Made by a program: the position numbers and the translations under genes. Shown piece after piece: positions 43,006 through 51,432 of a stretch of DNA of 64,000 nucleotides. Position 1 is the first letter of the stretch; each line of letters begins with the position of its first letter. The notes below the pieces were generated by a model. It saw only the letters and a program-made list of their open reading frames with translations, did no database searches and was not told the DNA's origin. This DNA is from Streptomyces sp. NBRC 110611 (GTDB lineage Bacteria > Actinomycetota > Actinomycetes > Streptomycetales > Streptomycetaceae), in assembly GCF_001590865.1 (NCBI RefSeq), contig NZ_BBUY01000008.1, positions 1 through 64,000 on the forward strand, given 5' to 3'.

Positions 43006-43652
43006 ACGAGCGCGATGACGGGCACGGTGACGAGCGCGGTGGCGAACGCGATGACGGGCGGGGTGGCGGGCGCGGCGACGGGGGGCCCGGCATGAGTGTT
43101 CCGGCGCCCCGGCGGACGGGGGCCGGGCCGCTCGCGCGGCGGCCGGGCGGGCGGCGCCGGGCCCGCCGGGTGTCGGTGGCCATGGTGTCGGCCGGTCTGA
43201 TCGCGGCCACCGTGGCGGCGGCACCGGCCGCGCCGGAGTCCCCGACCGGCTGCGGTGATCTGGTGCGCGGCCGGCTGTGCCTGCGCGGCCCGGTCGGGGC
43301 CACGGGGACGTACTCCGTGACGTACCGGCGATACGACGGGCTCCCGGCGGCGGCCGGTCAGGCCGGGACGGGGGCCGCGCGGACCGGGACGGAGACGACG
43401 CGGGCCGCGGCGGAGACGACGCGGGCCGCGGCGGAGACGACGCGGGCCGGGGCGGACGAGATCACGGTACGGCTCGGATACCAGCGCAAGAACTTCCGGA
43501 TCACCGCGTTCCCGGGCTGGTTCGGCAGCCGGCGCACGGCGGGCGGGGCGGTGGGGCTGAACGGCCGGGTGGAGATGCTCCCGGACGAGTGCATCCGGGG
43601 CGTCATGGAGCACGGGCAGACGGTCTACGTCACCAAGTGGAGCTGCGGCTGA
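43002..43652 (+). CDS. exported hypothetical protein coupled to LCP gene 4
   Basis: A 216-residue protein with a Gly/Asp/Arg-rich cytoplasmic lead, a membrane or signal segment (VSVAMVSAGLIAATVAAAPA, ~58-77) and an extracytoplasmic part with paired cysteines (GCGDLVRGRLCLRG; later PDECIRGVMEHGQ and KWSC). A run of three TTRAAAE heptads (DNA ~43391-43455) inserts in the middle. Start by ATGA overlap with LCP gene 4, so the two are probably translated together. No family recognised; perhaps an envelope partner of the LCP protein. Confidence 0.7.
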   Translation: MNERDDGHGDERGGERDDGRGGGRGDGGPGMSVPAPRRTGAGPLARRPGGRRRARRVSVAMVSAGLIAATVAAAPAAPESPTGCGDLVRGRLCLRGPVGATGTYSVTYRRYDGLPAAAGQAGTGAARTGTETTRAAAETTRAAAETTRAGADEITVRLGYQRKNFRITAFPGWFGSRRTAGGAVGLNGRVEMLPDECIRGVMEHGQTVYVTKWSCG

Positions 43653-43692
43653 CGCCCGGGCACTCAATGATCTTCGTGAAAGGTGAGCATCC

Positions 43693-44277
43693 GTGTTGTG
43701 GCAGGTTGTGCTGGGCATCACCCCCGCCTCGGTGACGCTCTTCCTCGTCGTGGCGCTGGGCCTGGCGGTGGCGTTCACCCTGTGGACCGCGCTCGTCCCG
43801 GACAGCGGCGCGGCGCGCGGCACCGCCCGCGCACTGCTGGTCTGCTGGCTGCTGGTGCTGCTGGCGGCGACGCTCACGCCGGTCCAGCCGATCGGTTCGG
43901 GGGACGCGACGGTGTGGTGGCGGCCCGGTGAGGGGCTGTTCGAGCTGGGTGCCCAGCTGGAGCCCGGGGAGACGGCCATGCTGGTGCGCCGGCAGATCGC
44001 CGGTGCCGCCCTGTTCGTGCCGGGGCCGCTGCTGCTGCGGTTCGCGGTGCCACGCGCCCCGGCCGCCCTGGCGTTCCTGCTGGGGGTGGGGCTGTGCCTG
44101 GCCATCGAGGCGGCGCAGCTGCTGATGCGGGCCGGCCGGATCGCCGATATCGACGATGTGCTGTGCGCGGCGGCCGGGACCGTCGTCGGTACGGCGCTGA
44201 CGCTGCTGGCGCAGCTGTCGGTGGCCGTTATGCGCCGTCGAGGCCTTCCGCGACGTGCCGTTCGCGCAGCTCCATGA
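43693..44277 (+). CDS. VanZ family membrane protein
   Basis: A 194-residue membrane protein. Hydrophobic segments lie at ~10-30, 44-62, 98-116 and 120-140, with the VanZ-type EAAQLLMRAGRIADIDDVLC stretch near 138-157 and a final segment at ~158-178. VanZ relatives confer low-level teicoplanin resistance in enterococci; the role in Streptomyces is undefined but envelope-related. The GTG at 43693 has AGGTGAG upstream. Its last 50 bp overlap the 3' end of the convergent thioesterase gene. Confidence 0.85.
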   Translation: MLWQVVLGITPASVTLFLVVALGLAVAFTLWTALVPDSGAARGTARALLVCWLLVLLAATLTPVQPIGSGDATVWWRPGEGLFELGAQLEPGETAMLVRRQIAGAALFVPGPLLLRFAVPRAPAALAFLLGVGLCLAIEAAQLLMRAGRIADIDDVLCAAAGTVVGTALTLLAQLSVAVMRRRGLPRRAVRAAP

Positions 44278-44782
44278 TCGCGCGACGCCGGGCGAGGCGG
44301 TGCGTACGGCGGATCTGTGCCTCCTGGTAGCGGCGCTTGTCCCGTTCGGTCTCGGGGATCACCGGCGGCACCGAGCGGGGTTTGCCGTGCTCGTCGACGG
44401 CGGCGAAGACAAGGTAGGCGGAGCCGACCTGCTGGGCCGGGCTGGATTCGTTCCAGCGCTCGGCCAGGACCCGTACGCCGACCTCCATCGAGGACCGGCC
44501 CGTCCAGTTGACCTGGGCCCGGACGTGGACGAGGTCCCCGATCCGTACCGGCTCCAGGAAGGCCATCTCGTCCATGGAGGCGGTCACCGCGGGCCCGCCG
44601 GAGTGGCGCCCGGCGACCGCGCCCGCGGCGTCGTCGACCAGTTTCATGATCACGCCACCGTGTACCGTGCCCAGGAGGTTCGCGTCGCCGGCCGTCATGA
44701 TGTGGCTGAGCGTGATGCGGGACACGGAGGTGGGCTTGCCGGCGGGCTCACCCTCGGGGCCGTTGGTGGCGTTCTCGGTCAT
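44228..44782 (-). CDS. acyl-CoA thioesterase (hotdog fold)
   Basis: A 184-residue hotdog thioesterase of the cytosolic acyl-CoA hydrolase type. Conserved parts are VSRITLSHIMTAGDANLLGT, VHGGVIMKLVDDAAGAVAGR and MDEMAFLEPVRIGDLVHVRA, including the catalytic-region Asn/His and Asp. It would cleave acyl-CoA to free acid and CoA in the cytoplasm. The start is the ATG at 44782. The C-terminal basic helix (RRTHRLARRRAIMELRERHV) is coded in DNA shared with the end of the VanZ gene on the other strand. Confidence 0.92.
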   Translation of the reverse strand: MTENATNGPEGEPAGKPTSVSRITLSHIMTAGDANLLGTVHGGVIMKLVDDAAGAVAGRHSGGPAVTASMDEMAFLEPVRIGDLVHVRAQVNWTGRSSMEVGVRVLAERWNESSPAQQVGSAYLVFAAVDEHGKPRSVPPVIPETERDKRRYQEAQIRRTHRLARRRAIMELRERHVAEGLDGA

Positions 44783-44937
44783 GCAGCCAGCGTAAGCGGG
44801 CGCGTACGGGCCCTGGCCCCGCGCCGTACGTGACGCCGGTCTCCCACGCGTAGCTTTGCATCAGCTCTGCAACAGCCGTGACCCGATCCCGCACCCGCCC
44901 TATGGGGGACGCCTTGCGGCCAGGCACACTGCCCTCT

Positions 44938-46227
44938 ATGAACGAGTGGCCCAATGGGTGGTCCGGGGACCAAGGCAACCGGTACGGACGCGGCAGCAGC
45001 GGCGAGCCGGAGGGCGCGCGCGCCATGCCGCAGGTACGCCGTACCAGCCCCGGCCGTCCGCGGCAGGAGCCTCCGCTGCCGCCATCGCTCTCCCCGCACG
45101 GTGGCCGGGGTGCCACCGTGCCGCCACAGCAGGCCCAGGGCTACGACGGCGCGTACGGCGACGGCTACAACACCGGCCAGGTCTACGGCGGCGGCCGGGG
45201 TGGCGGTCACGCCGGCGGGCAGCACGGCGGCTACGGCAGCCGACCGCGCCCCGACTGGGGCCGGCGCGTCAAGCGCACGCTGGTCGTCCTGGCCGTGGTG
45301 CTCCTGGTCACCTCGGTCGGCACGTACTTCTGGGCGGACAGCAAGCTCCGCGGCGAGGTGGACCTGAGCAAGGTCATCGACCGCCCGGAGGCGGGCGACG
45401 GCACGAACTACCTGATCGTCGGCTCGGACAGCCGCGAGGGCATGTCCGACGAGGAGAAGAAGGAGCTGCACACCGGCTCCGCCGACGGCAAGCGGACCGA
45501 CTCCATGATGATCCTGCACGACGGGAGCAACGGCCCGACGCTGATCTCGCTGCCCCGCGACTCGGACGTCGAAATACCGTCCTTCATCGGCTCGGACTCG
45601 GGCAAGAAGTACCCGGCCACCGGCCGGCACACCAAGCTCAACGCGGCCTACGCCGAGGACGGCCCGGAGCTGCTGGTCCGCACCGTCGAGCACAACACCA
45701 AGCTGCGCATCGACCACTACGTCGAGATCGGTTTCGCCGGCTTCGCCAACATCGTCGACGCCCTCGGCGGGGTGGAGATGGACATCCCCAAGGCGTTCAA
45801 GGACAAGTGGTCGGGCGCCGACTTCCAGGCGGGCAAGCAGACCCTCGACGGCCGGCAGGCCCTCGCCTTCGTCCGCACCCGGCACGCCTTCGCGGGCAGC
45901 GACCTGGACCGCACGAAGAACCAGCAGAAGTTCCTGGCCTCGCTGGCCGGCCAGGCCGCCACGCCCGGCACGATCCTCAACCCGTTCAAGCTCTACCCGA
46001 CGCTGGGCGCCGGCCTGGACACCCTCATCGTCGACAAGGACATGGGCCTGTGGGACCTGGGCCGGATGTTCTTCGCGATGAAGGGCGTCACCAGCGGCGA
46101 CGGCACGTCCATGAACATGCCGGTGTCCGGCTCCCGCGGCGGCAACCTGGTCTGGGACCAGACCAAGCTGCGCAAGCTGGTCCAGCAACTGAACAACGAC
46201 GAGAAGGTCACGGTCACCGCCGACTGA
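44938..46227 (+). CDS. LCP family protein 5
   Basis: A 429-residue LCP protein without a LytR_C domain. The cytoplasmic lead (~1-110) is Gly/Arg/Gln/Tyr-rich, the membrane anchor is at ~112-132, and the LCP domain (~156-330) shows NYLIVGSDSREGMSDEE, TDSMMILHDGSNGP, ISLPRDSDVEIP, KLNAAYAEDGPELLVRTVEH and ALAFVRTRHAFAGSDLDRTK. The start is taken as the ATG at 44938; upstream in-frame codons to 44878 are less protein-like. It is divergent from the thioesterase and ends just before the second accessory island. Confidence 0.92.
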   Translation: MNEWPNGWSGDQGNRYGRGSSGEPEGARAMPQVRRTSPGRPRQEPPLPPSLSPHGGRGATVPPQQAQGYDGAYGDGYNTGQVYGGGRGGGHAGGQHGGYGSRPRPDWGRRVKRTLVVLAVVLLVTSVGTYFWADSKLRGEVDLSKVIDRPEAGDGTNYLIVGSDSREGMSDEEKKELHTGSADGKRTDSMMILHDGSNGPTLISLPRDSDVEIPSFIGSDSGKKYPATGRHTKLNAAYAEDGPELLVRTVEHNTKLRIDHYVEIGFAGFANIVDALGGVEMDIPKAFKDKWSGADFQAGKQTLDGRQALAFVRTRHAFAGSDLDRTKNQQKFLASLAGQAATPGTILNPFKLYPTLGAGLDTLIVDKDMGLWDLGRMFFAMKGVTSGDGTSMNMPVSGSRGGNLVWDQTKLRKLVQQLNNDEKVTVTAD

Positions 46228-46321
46228 CCACCACCGCCGGACGACGCAGCACAGGGCCCCGGTTCGCATTCCCCATGATCATCACAACGTCTCTTCAGGC
46301 GACCAACCTGCCAGGCAGGTG

Positions 46322-47545
46322 CTAGACCTTGATCCCGAACCGCTTCGACAGCTTCAGCAACTGCGGATTGCTGCGACGGTGGAGGGACGACAGGACTCGG
46401 AACACCTCTCGGCCCATGGGATGAATCCGGGCCATCTGAGGTGCCGCGTCCCAAGCGACACAGAGGTCCTCAAGGGCCCCGTCCCGATCGCCGAGGTCGA
46501 GCTGGGCCCGTGCCATGTTGATGCGGGTCGGAGCGATCCGCGTAGGCGGCAGCCCCTCCAAGACGGCATCGATGTTCTCGGCAGCACGCAGGGCTTCACG
46601 GGGTTTGCCGAGATCCAGCCGAGTGGCCAGTACGTGTGTGACCGTGTTCTGGGGCCCAAAGATCATGTGGTGCCGGTTCCAGTCGCAGGCGAACCACTCG
46701 GATGCTTCCCAGGCCGACTTGATGTGCCGCTCCGCTTCCCTCTTTCCTTCCTTCTTGTCCTTGAGCCTCCCCGCAAGGGTCATGCCCCGAAGGTTCAGCA
46801 CACCCACGGCGAAAGCCCTCTCCTGCCCTGACAAGCTGTCCTGCGCCCTGCCAATCGCCCGGTCGACGACGGTAAGTCCACCTTCGAAATCTCCACCGTT
46901 CAGGTAGGCCCCTGCCCTGTCCCTGGCCGCGATGGCTTCGCCCAGAGGGTTCTTCTTCTGCTCGATGGCCCAACGCTGACGCGTTACGGCCAGCTCCGCC
47001 ATGTCCATCCACCTGTGCCGGGCGGCGAGCCAATAGACAGTGCTGTAGACATCTGCGAGCCCTGCCCAGGACTCCCTCGTGTTCGCGTCGTGTGCGAGCG
47101 TCGTGGCGTCCCTGAGCAGCTTCGGCAGCATGGCGAGTAGCCGAGTCACCTTCACCTCGTCACGCAGCCGCCCGGACGTCCCCAGAGAATCCTTGAGAGC
47201 GTCTTCCCGGACTTCCTCGTGCCCCGGCAGGTCATAGTCCCGGACAGCCGACCTGAGCGCAGACAGGCGCTCTTCCTCGTTCCGGGCCAGAGAGGTTTTG
47301 CCCAGAACCTCGGCCATACTCAGGCCCATCGGTTTGCCCAGAGAAGCAGCGACAGCAGGCGTCAGAGCGCGGTCCCCTACTTCGATCTTGGACAGCAGGG
47401 AGACGCTGACATTGGCCATCCTCGCCAGCTGGTTCTGAGTGAGCCCACGTTCCTTCCGAAGCACAGCGAGGTTGGCGCCCGGTGCCAGTTCGGTGGTCTT
47501 GCCCATGTGATCAGCCCTATCCAGGAAGACGTCCGCCAGAGCCAT
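46322..47545 (-). CDS. XRE-family regulator with TPR-like C-terminus
   Basis: A 407-residue regulator. Residues ~20-75 hold a helix-turn-helix (NLAVLRKERGLTQNQLARMA, VSVSLLSKIEVGDRALTP). The remaining ~330 residues are helical repeats of TPR/SARP-like type (for example AEQ-type helices, ERAFAVGVLNLRGMTLAGRL, ARAQLDLGDRDGALEDLCVA), typical of Streptomyces regulators that sense a peptide or small molecule. The ATG at 47545 has GGAG at good spacing; MGKTTEL at 47506 is an alternative start. It is divergent from a run of small genes and probably controls them. It opens the second accessory island. Confidence 0.85.
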   Translation of the reverse strand: MALADVFLDRADHMGKTTELAPGANLAVLRKERGLTQNQLARMANVSVSLLSKIEVGDRALTPAVAASLGKPMGLSMAEVLGKTSLARNEEERLSALRSAVRDYDLPGHEEVREDALKDSLGTSGRLRDEVKVTRLLAMLPKLLRDATTLAHDANTRESWAGLADVYSTVYWLAARHRWMDMAELAVTRQRWAIEQKKNPLGEAIAARDRAGAYLNGGDFEGGLTVVDRAIGRAQDSLSGQERAFAVGVLNLRGMTLAGRLKDKKEGKREAERHIKSAWEASEWFACDWNRHHMIFGPQNTVTHVLATRLDLGKPREALRAAENIDAVLEGLPPTRIAPTRINMARAQLDLGDRDGALEDLCVAWDAAPQMARIHPMGREVFRVLSSLHRRSNPQLLKLSKRFGIKV

Positions 47546-47674
47546 GGTCGCAAGCTCCGCGAGTTCCCACAGCCGATTCGTTCCCGCGCACGGCTTCCGT
47601 GCGCCAGTCACGTGCAAGTCCGCTGATTCTCAAAGCCGTTGACTGGAAGGCACCACCAGCGAAAGGCGGACGGG

Positions 47675-47923
47675 ATGAGACAGGAAACTGCGTGGGAGCC
47701 CGGTACGGCCGTGTTCGACTGCGGCAGTGGGATGGTCGGTGTTGTGCACGATCGCCGTGGACCCATGGTGCTCCTGAAACGACCCTCCGGCCTTCGCTGG
47801 CTGGCGCGCGCCGTGTCCGTACGAGCCGCCACGGATCGAGAGTTGATCCAGCTCCGAGCCTTGGCCCAGCACAACCGCCGGGTGCGCGAGTCGGCTGCTC
47901 TGCACCGTCGCGCGACCTCCTGA
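47675..47923 (+). CDS. small hypothetical protein, 82 aa
   Basis: An 82-residue protein: MRQETAWEPGTAVFDCGSGM, VGVVHDRRGPMVLLKRPSG, then a basic helical C-terminus. The opening MRxETAWEPGT is common in small Streptomyces proteins next to XRE regulators. The ATG at 47675 is preferred over an ATG 36 nt upstream because conserved-looking sequence starts here. It is divergent from the XRE-TPR gene. Function unknown. Confidence 0.65.
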   Translation: MRQETAWEPGTAVFDCGSGMVGVVHDRRGPMVLLKRPSGLRWLARAVSVRAATDRELIQLRALAQHNRRVRESAALHRRATS

Positions 47924-47995
47924 GCCGCCGGCCCTGGTCACCCCGACCAGGCCGAGTGGCCGGACCAGTTCCACGCCCGAGCACGACCAAGCGAA

Positions 47996-48178
47996 ATGGA
48001 CCGCGATACGGCCGAGCGCACCTTCGGTCAGACAATCGCCTACCTGGTCACCTCCACCGAACGCCCCGATCAGGCCATCCGGGACGCCGGATTCGTCATC
48101 GACCGGGAACTGTGGAACGCCAAGGCGGCAGACTGCCACCAGTGCCACGCCTGCTGCTCTGATAGCCCTGTCGCCTGA
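47996..48178 (+). CDS. 60-aa peptide with a CxxCxxCC tail
   Basis: A 60-residue ORF. A helical, acidic/polar leader-like part (MDRDTAERTFGQTIAYLVTS, then RPDQAIRDAGFVIDRELWN) is followed by AADCHQCHACCSDSPVA, with four cysteines and two histidines in ten residues. This leader-plus-Cys-rich-tail form resembles precursors of ribosomal peptides or a small metal-binding protein. No ribosome site is clear. It sits between a small hypothetical gene and a methyltransferase fragment on the same strand, under an XRE-TPR regulator. I do not recognise a family. Confidence 0.55.
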   Translation: MDRDTAERTFGQTIAYLVTSTERPDQAIRDAGFVIDRELWNAKAADCHQCHACCSDSPVA

Positions 48179-48247
48179 CGGAGCCGAGCAAGGTCCGGTG
48201 GCTCCCCCTCTCCGCGAGGGGGAGCCACCCTGCGTGGAAGGAGCGGC

Positions 48248-48664
48248 ATGGAAGCACTCACCGCAGCGTGGGAACGGTACGCCGCAGGCAGAACGCCCAG
48301 AAGGGCCGTCAATGCCGCTGGCGCCACCACGTGGTTGAACTGGACCCAGTATCCCGACCACGGCCCCGACGAGTCGCTACTCGGTCCGGTACGCGGGCTT
48401 CGGGTGCTGGAACTGGGGTGCGGTACCGGCTGCAACCTCGCCCACCTGGCCAACCTGGGGGCTCGGTGCGTCGGCATCGACATCGTGCCCAGCCAGCGGA
48501 CCAAGGCGGACATCGTTCTCCGCCGCAGCAAACAAAGAGACGCCCCGGCTCATTCAGCCGGGACGTCTCCTTACCTCGAGGCCCGTGAGCCGATCACAGC
48601 TGCGAGCCACGAGAAATGGCACTTGACCTGCGAAATCCTTACTGCGGCAGGTTCCGGGCCATGA
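48248..48664 (+). pseudogene. truncated SAM-dependent methyltransferase
   Basis: The first ~95 residues are a normal class I methyltransferase N-terminus: MEALTAAWERYAAGRTPRRA, ATTWLNWTQYPDHGPDESLL, and motif I RVLELGCGTGCNLAHLANLG with a following CVGIDIVPSQ strand. Homologous proteins usually run to 250 residues or more. Here the sequence turns abruptly near 48525 into DNA of the acyl-CoA dehydrogenase terminator and its 3' flank, giving an unrelated tail. GGAAGGAG precedes the ATG, so the fragment may still be translated, but the substrate-binding half is gone. Confidence 0.75.
48537..48569 (-). terminator. terminator of the acyl-CoA dehydrogenase gene
   Basis: A 14-position stem with one mismatch (48537-48550 pairing with 48556-48569, loop CATTC) is followed, read on the minus strand, by TTTGTTTG. 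It begins 70 bp past the acyl-CoA dehydrogenase stop and lies inside the tail of the truncated methyltransferase ORF. Confidence 0.85.
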
Positions 48665-49814
48665 CGATGCGCTGGACCTGGTTCGTGCCCTCGTAGATTT
48701 GGGTGATCTTGGCGTCCCGCATCATGCGCTCCAGCGGGTAGTCGCGGGTGTAGCCGTAGCCGCCGAGCAGCTGGACGGCGTCGGTGGTGATCTCCATGGC
48801 GGCGTCGGAGGCGTAGCACTTGGCCGCGGCGCCGAAGAAGGTCAGGTCCTCGCCCTTGCCGCCGGCCGAGACGCGCTCGGAGCGGGCGGCCGCGGCGTAG
48901 GTCAGCTGACGGGCCGCCTCCAGCTTCATGGCCATGTCGGCGAGCATGAACTGGACGCCCTGGAAGTCGCCGATCGGCTTGCCGAACTGCTTGCGCTCCT
49001 GGACGTAGCCCTTGGCGTAGTCCAGGGCGCCCTGGGCGATGCCGAGCGCCTGGGCGGCGATGGTGATGCGGGTGTGGTCCAGGGTCTGCATGGCGGTGGC
49101 GAAGCCGGTGCCCTCCGCGCCGATGAGGCGGTCGGCGGGGATCCGGACGTTGTCGAGGTAGACCTCGCGGGTCGGGGAGCCCTTGATGCCGAGCTTCTTC
49201 TCCGGGGCGCCGAAGGAGACGCCCTCGTCGCCCTTCTCGACGACGAACGCGGAGATGCCCTTGGAGCGCTTCTCGGGGTCGGTGACCGCCATGACCGTGT
49301 AGTACTCGCTGACGCCCGCGTTGGTGATCCAGCGCTTGACGCCGTTGAGGACGTAGTGGTCGCCGTCGCGGACCGCCTTGGTCTTCATGCCCGCGGCGTC
49401 GGAGCCGGCGTCGGGCTCGGAGAGGCAGTACGAGAACATCGCGTCGCCCTTGGCGAGCGGGGTGAGGTACTTCTTCTTGAGGTCCTCGGAGCCGGAGAGG
49501 ATCACCGGGAGCGAGCCGAGCTTGTTGACGGCCGGGATCAGGGAGGAGGAGGCGCAGACCCGGGCGACCTCCTCGATGACGATGACGGTGGCCAGCGCGT
49601 CGGCGCCGGCGCCGCCGTAGGCCTCGGGGACGTGCACGGCGTGCAGGTCGTTGAGGGTCAGCGCGTCGCGTGCCTCCTGCGGGAAGCGCGCCTCCTCGTC
49701 CACCTCGGCGGCGAACGGGGCGATCTTCGCTTCGGCGAGCGAGCGCACCGACTCGCGGAGCATGTCGTGCTCCTCCGACAGCCGGTACAGATCGAAATCA
49801 GCGGTTCCCGCCAC
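48639..49814 (-). CDS. acyl-CoA dehydrogenase
   Basis: A 391-residue flavoprotein that introduces the alpha-beta double bond into acyl-CoA in fatty- or branched-chain acid oxidation. Typical features are AYGGAGADALATVIVIEEVA, the FAD-binding YCLSEPDAGSD (residues ~128-138), WITNAGVSEYYTV, QALGIAQGALDYAKGYVQER, and the C-terminal YTRDYPLERMMRDAKITQIY followed by EGTNQVQRIV. The catalytic glutamate is probably the Glu of IYEGTN. The start is a GTG at 49814, with GGGGAG about 10 nt upstream. It is monocistronic, divergent from the sugar dehydrogenase and ends at a strong terminator. Confidence 0.95.
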   Translation of the reverse strand: MAGTADFDLYRLSEEHDMLRESVRSLAEAKIAPFAAEVDEEARFPQEARDALTLNDLHAVHVPEAYGGAGADALATVIVIEEVARVCASSSLIPAVNKLGSLPVILSGSEDLKKKYLTPLAKGDAMFSYCLSEPDAGSDAAGMKTKAVRDGDHYVLNGVKRWITNAGVSEYYTVMAVTDPEKRSKGISAFVVEKGDEGVSFGAPEKKLGIKGSPTREVYLDNVRIPADRLIGAEGTGFATAMQTLDHTRITIAAQALGIAQGALDYAKGYVQERKQFGKPIGDFQGVQFMLADMAMKLEAARQLTYAAAARSERVSAGGKGEDLTFFGAAAKCYASDAAMEITTDAVQLLGGYGYTRDYPLERMMRDAKITQIYEGTNQVQRIVMARNLPQ

Positions 49815-50071
49815 TAACTCTCACTCCCCTGTGAGCTCCCCGGCAGCACTGACTACCGTTAAGTAACTTATTTCTCTCCGCGGATTCTAGGCCGCGGACG
49901 CGGCTCGCGGATACGTGAGGTTGCCGACAGTTGTCACCTGCCCGCAGGACGGCTGGATTAGGCCTTTCCCGGCGCGACTATGCTCGGTCCGGCCCCTTCC
50001 CGCCCGCCCGTCGCCCGACCACCGCCCCTGAACGTCGGCGCTTCACGCCGCAGCCTCTGTTTGGAGCACTC

Positions 50072-51415
50072 ATGGCCCTCAAGATCACCGTGATCGGCAC
50101 CGGCTACCTCGGCGCCACCCACGCCGCCGCCATGGCCGAGCTCGGTTTCGAGGTGCTGGGGCTGGACGTGGTGCCCGAGAAGATCGAGATGCTCCAGCGC
50201 GGCGAGGTCCCGATGTACGAGCCGGGGCTGGCGGAGCTGCTGCGCCGCCATGTCGCCGGGATCGAGGGCTCCAGCGGGCGGCTGCGCTTCACCACCTCCT
50301 ACGAGGAGGCCGGGGCCTTCGGCGATGTGCACTTCGTCTGTGTGAACACTCCGCAGAAGCACGGTGAGTACGCCTGCGACATGTCGTATGTGGACGCCGC
50401 CTTCGACGCGCTGGCGCCGCATCTGACCCGGCCCACCCTCGTCGTCGGCAAGTCGACCGTGCCGGTGGGCAGCGCGGCCCGGCTCGCCGAGCGGCTGGCC
50501 GCGGCCGCCCCGGCGGGCGCGGACGCCGAGCTGGCCTGGAACCCGGAGTTCCTGCGCGAGGGGTTCGCCGTCGAGGACACCCTGCGCCCGGACCGGATCG
50601 TGGCCGGTGTGGCCGGTGCGCGGGCCGAGGAGCTGCTGCGCGAGGTCTACGCCACGCCGATCGCCGCGGGCTCGCCATTCATCGTGATGGACTACCCGAC
50701 CGCCGAGCTGGTGAAGGCCTCGGCCAACTCCTTCCTGGCGACGAAGATCTCGTTCATCAACGCCATGGCGGAGGTGTGCGAGGCCGCCGACGGCGATGTG
50801 GTGAAGCTGGCCGAGGCCATCGGCCATGACGAGCGGATCGGGAAGAAGTTCCTGCGGGCCGGTATCGGGTTCGGCGGCGGCTGCCTGCCGAAGGACCTGC
50901 GGGCCTTCATGGCGCGCGCCGGTGAACTGGGCGCCGACCAGGCACTGACGTTCCTCCGCGAGATCGACTCGATCAACATGCGGCGGCGCGGCCATATGGT
51001 CGAGCTGGCCCGGGACGCGGTCGGCGGCGGTTCCTTCCTCGGCAAGCGGGTCGCCGTCCTCGGCGCAACCTTCAAGCCGGACTCGGACGACGTACGGGAC
51101 TCGCCGGCGCTCAACGTCGCCGGGCAGATCCACCTCCAGGGCGGCCAGGTGACGGTCTACGACCCGAAGGGGATGGACAACGCGCGGCGGCTGTTCCCCA
51201 CGCTGGGGTACGCGGACAGCGCGCTGGAGGCGGTGCGCGGCGCGGATGTCGTACTGCATCTGACGGAGTGGCGCGAGTTCCGGGAGCTGGACCCGGCGGC
51301 GCTGGCCGAGGTGGCCGGCGAGCGGCGCATTCTGGACGGGCGCAACGCGCTGGACCCGGAGCTGTGGCGGAAGGCCGGCTGGACGTACCGGGCGCTGGGC
51401 CGCCCGCGGGCCTGA
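50072..51415 (+). CDS. UDP-glucose/GDP-mannose 6-dehydrogenase family protein
   Basis: A 447-residue NAD-dependent nucleotide-sugar dehydrogenase that oxidises C6 of UDP-glucose (or GDP-mannose) to the uronic acid for surface polysaccharide. The N-terminal Rossmann motif ITVIGTGYLGATHAAAMAEL, the WNPEFLREGFAVEDTLRPDR segment, the middle VKASANSFLATKISFINAMA and the catalytic GIGFGGGCLPKDLRAF (Cys271) are all intact. The ATG at 50072 has TTGGAGC upstream; the extended frame to 49931 is not conserved-looking. UDP-glucose is the more usual substrate in Streptomyces, but this is inference. Confidence 0.93.
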   Translation: MALKITVIGTGYLGATHAAAMAELGFEVLGLDVVPEKIEMLQRGEVPMYEPGLAELLRRHVAGIEGSSGRLRFTTSYEEAGAFGDVHFVCVNTPQKHGEYACDMSYVDAAFDALAPHLTRPTLVVGKSTVPVGSAARLAERLAAAAPAGADAELAWNPEFLREGFAVEDTLRPDRIVAGVAGARAEELLREVYATPIAAGSPFIVMDYPTAELVKASANSFLATKISFINAMAEVCEAADGDVVKLAEAIGHDERIGKKFLRAGIGFGGGCLPKDLRAFMARAGELGADQALTFLREIDSINMRRRGHMVELARDAVGGGSFLGKRVAVLGATFKPDSDDVRDSPALNVAGQIHLQGGQVTVYDPKGMDNARRLFPTLGYADSALEAVRGADVVLHLTEWREFRELDPAALAEVAGERRILDGRNALDPELWRKAGWTYRALGRPRA

Positions 51416-51432
51416 TCCGCTCTCCCCAGGTA

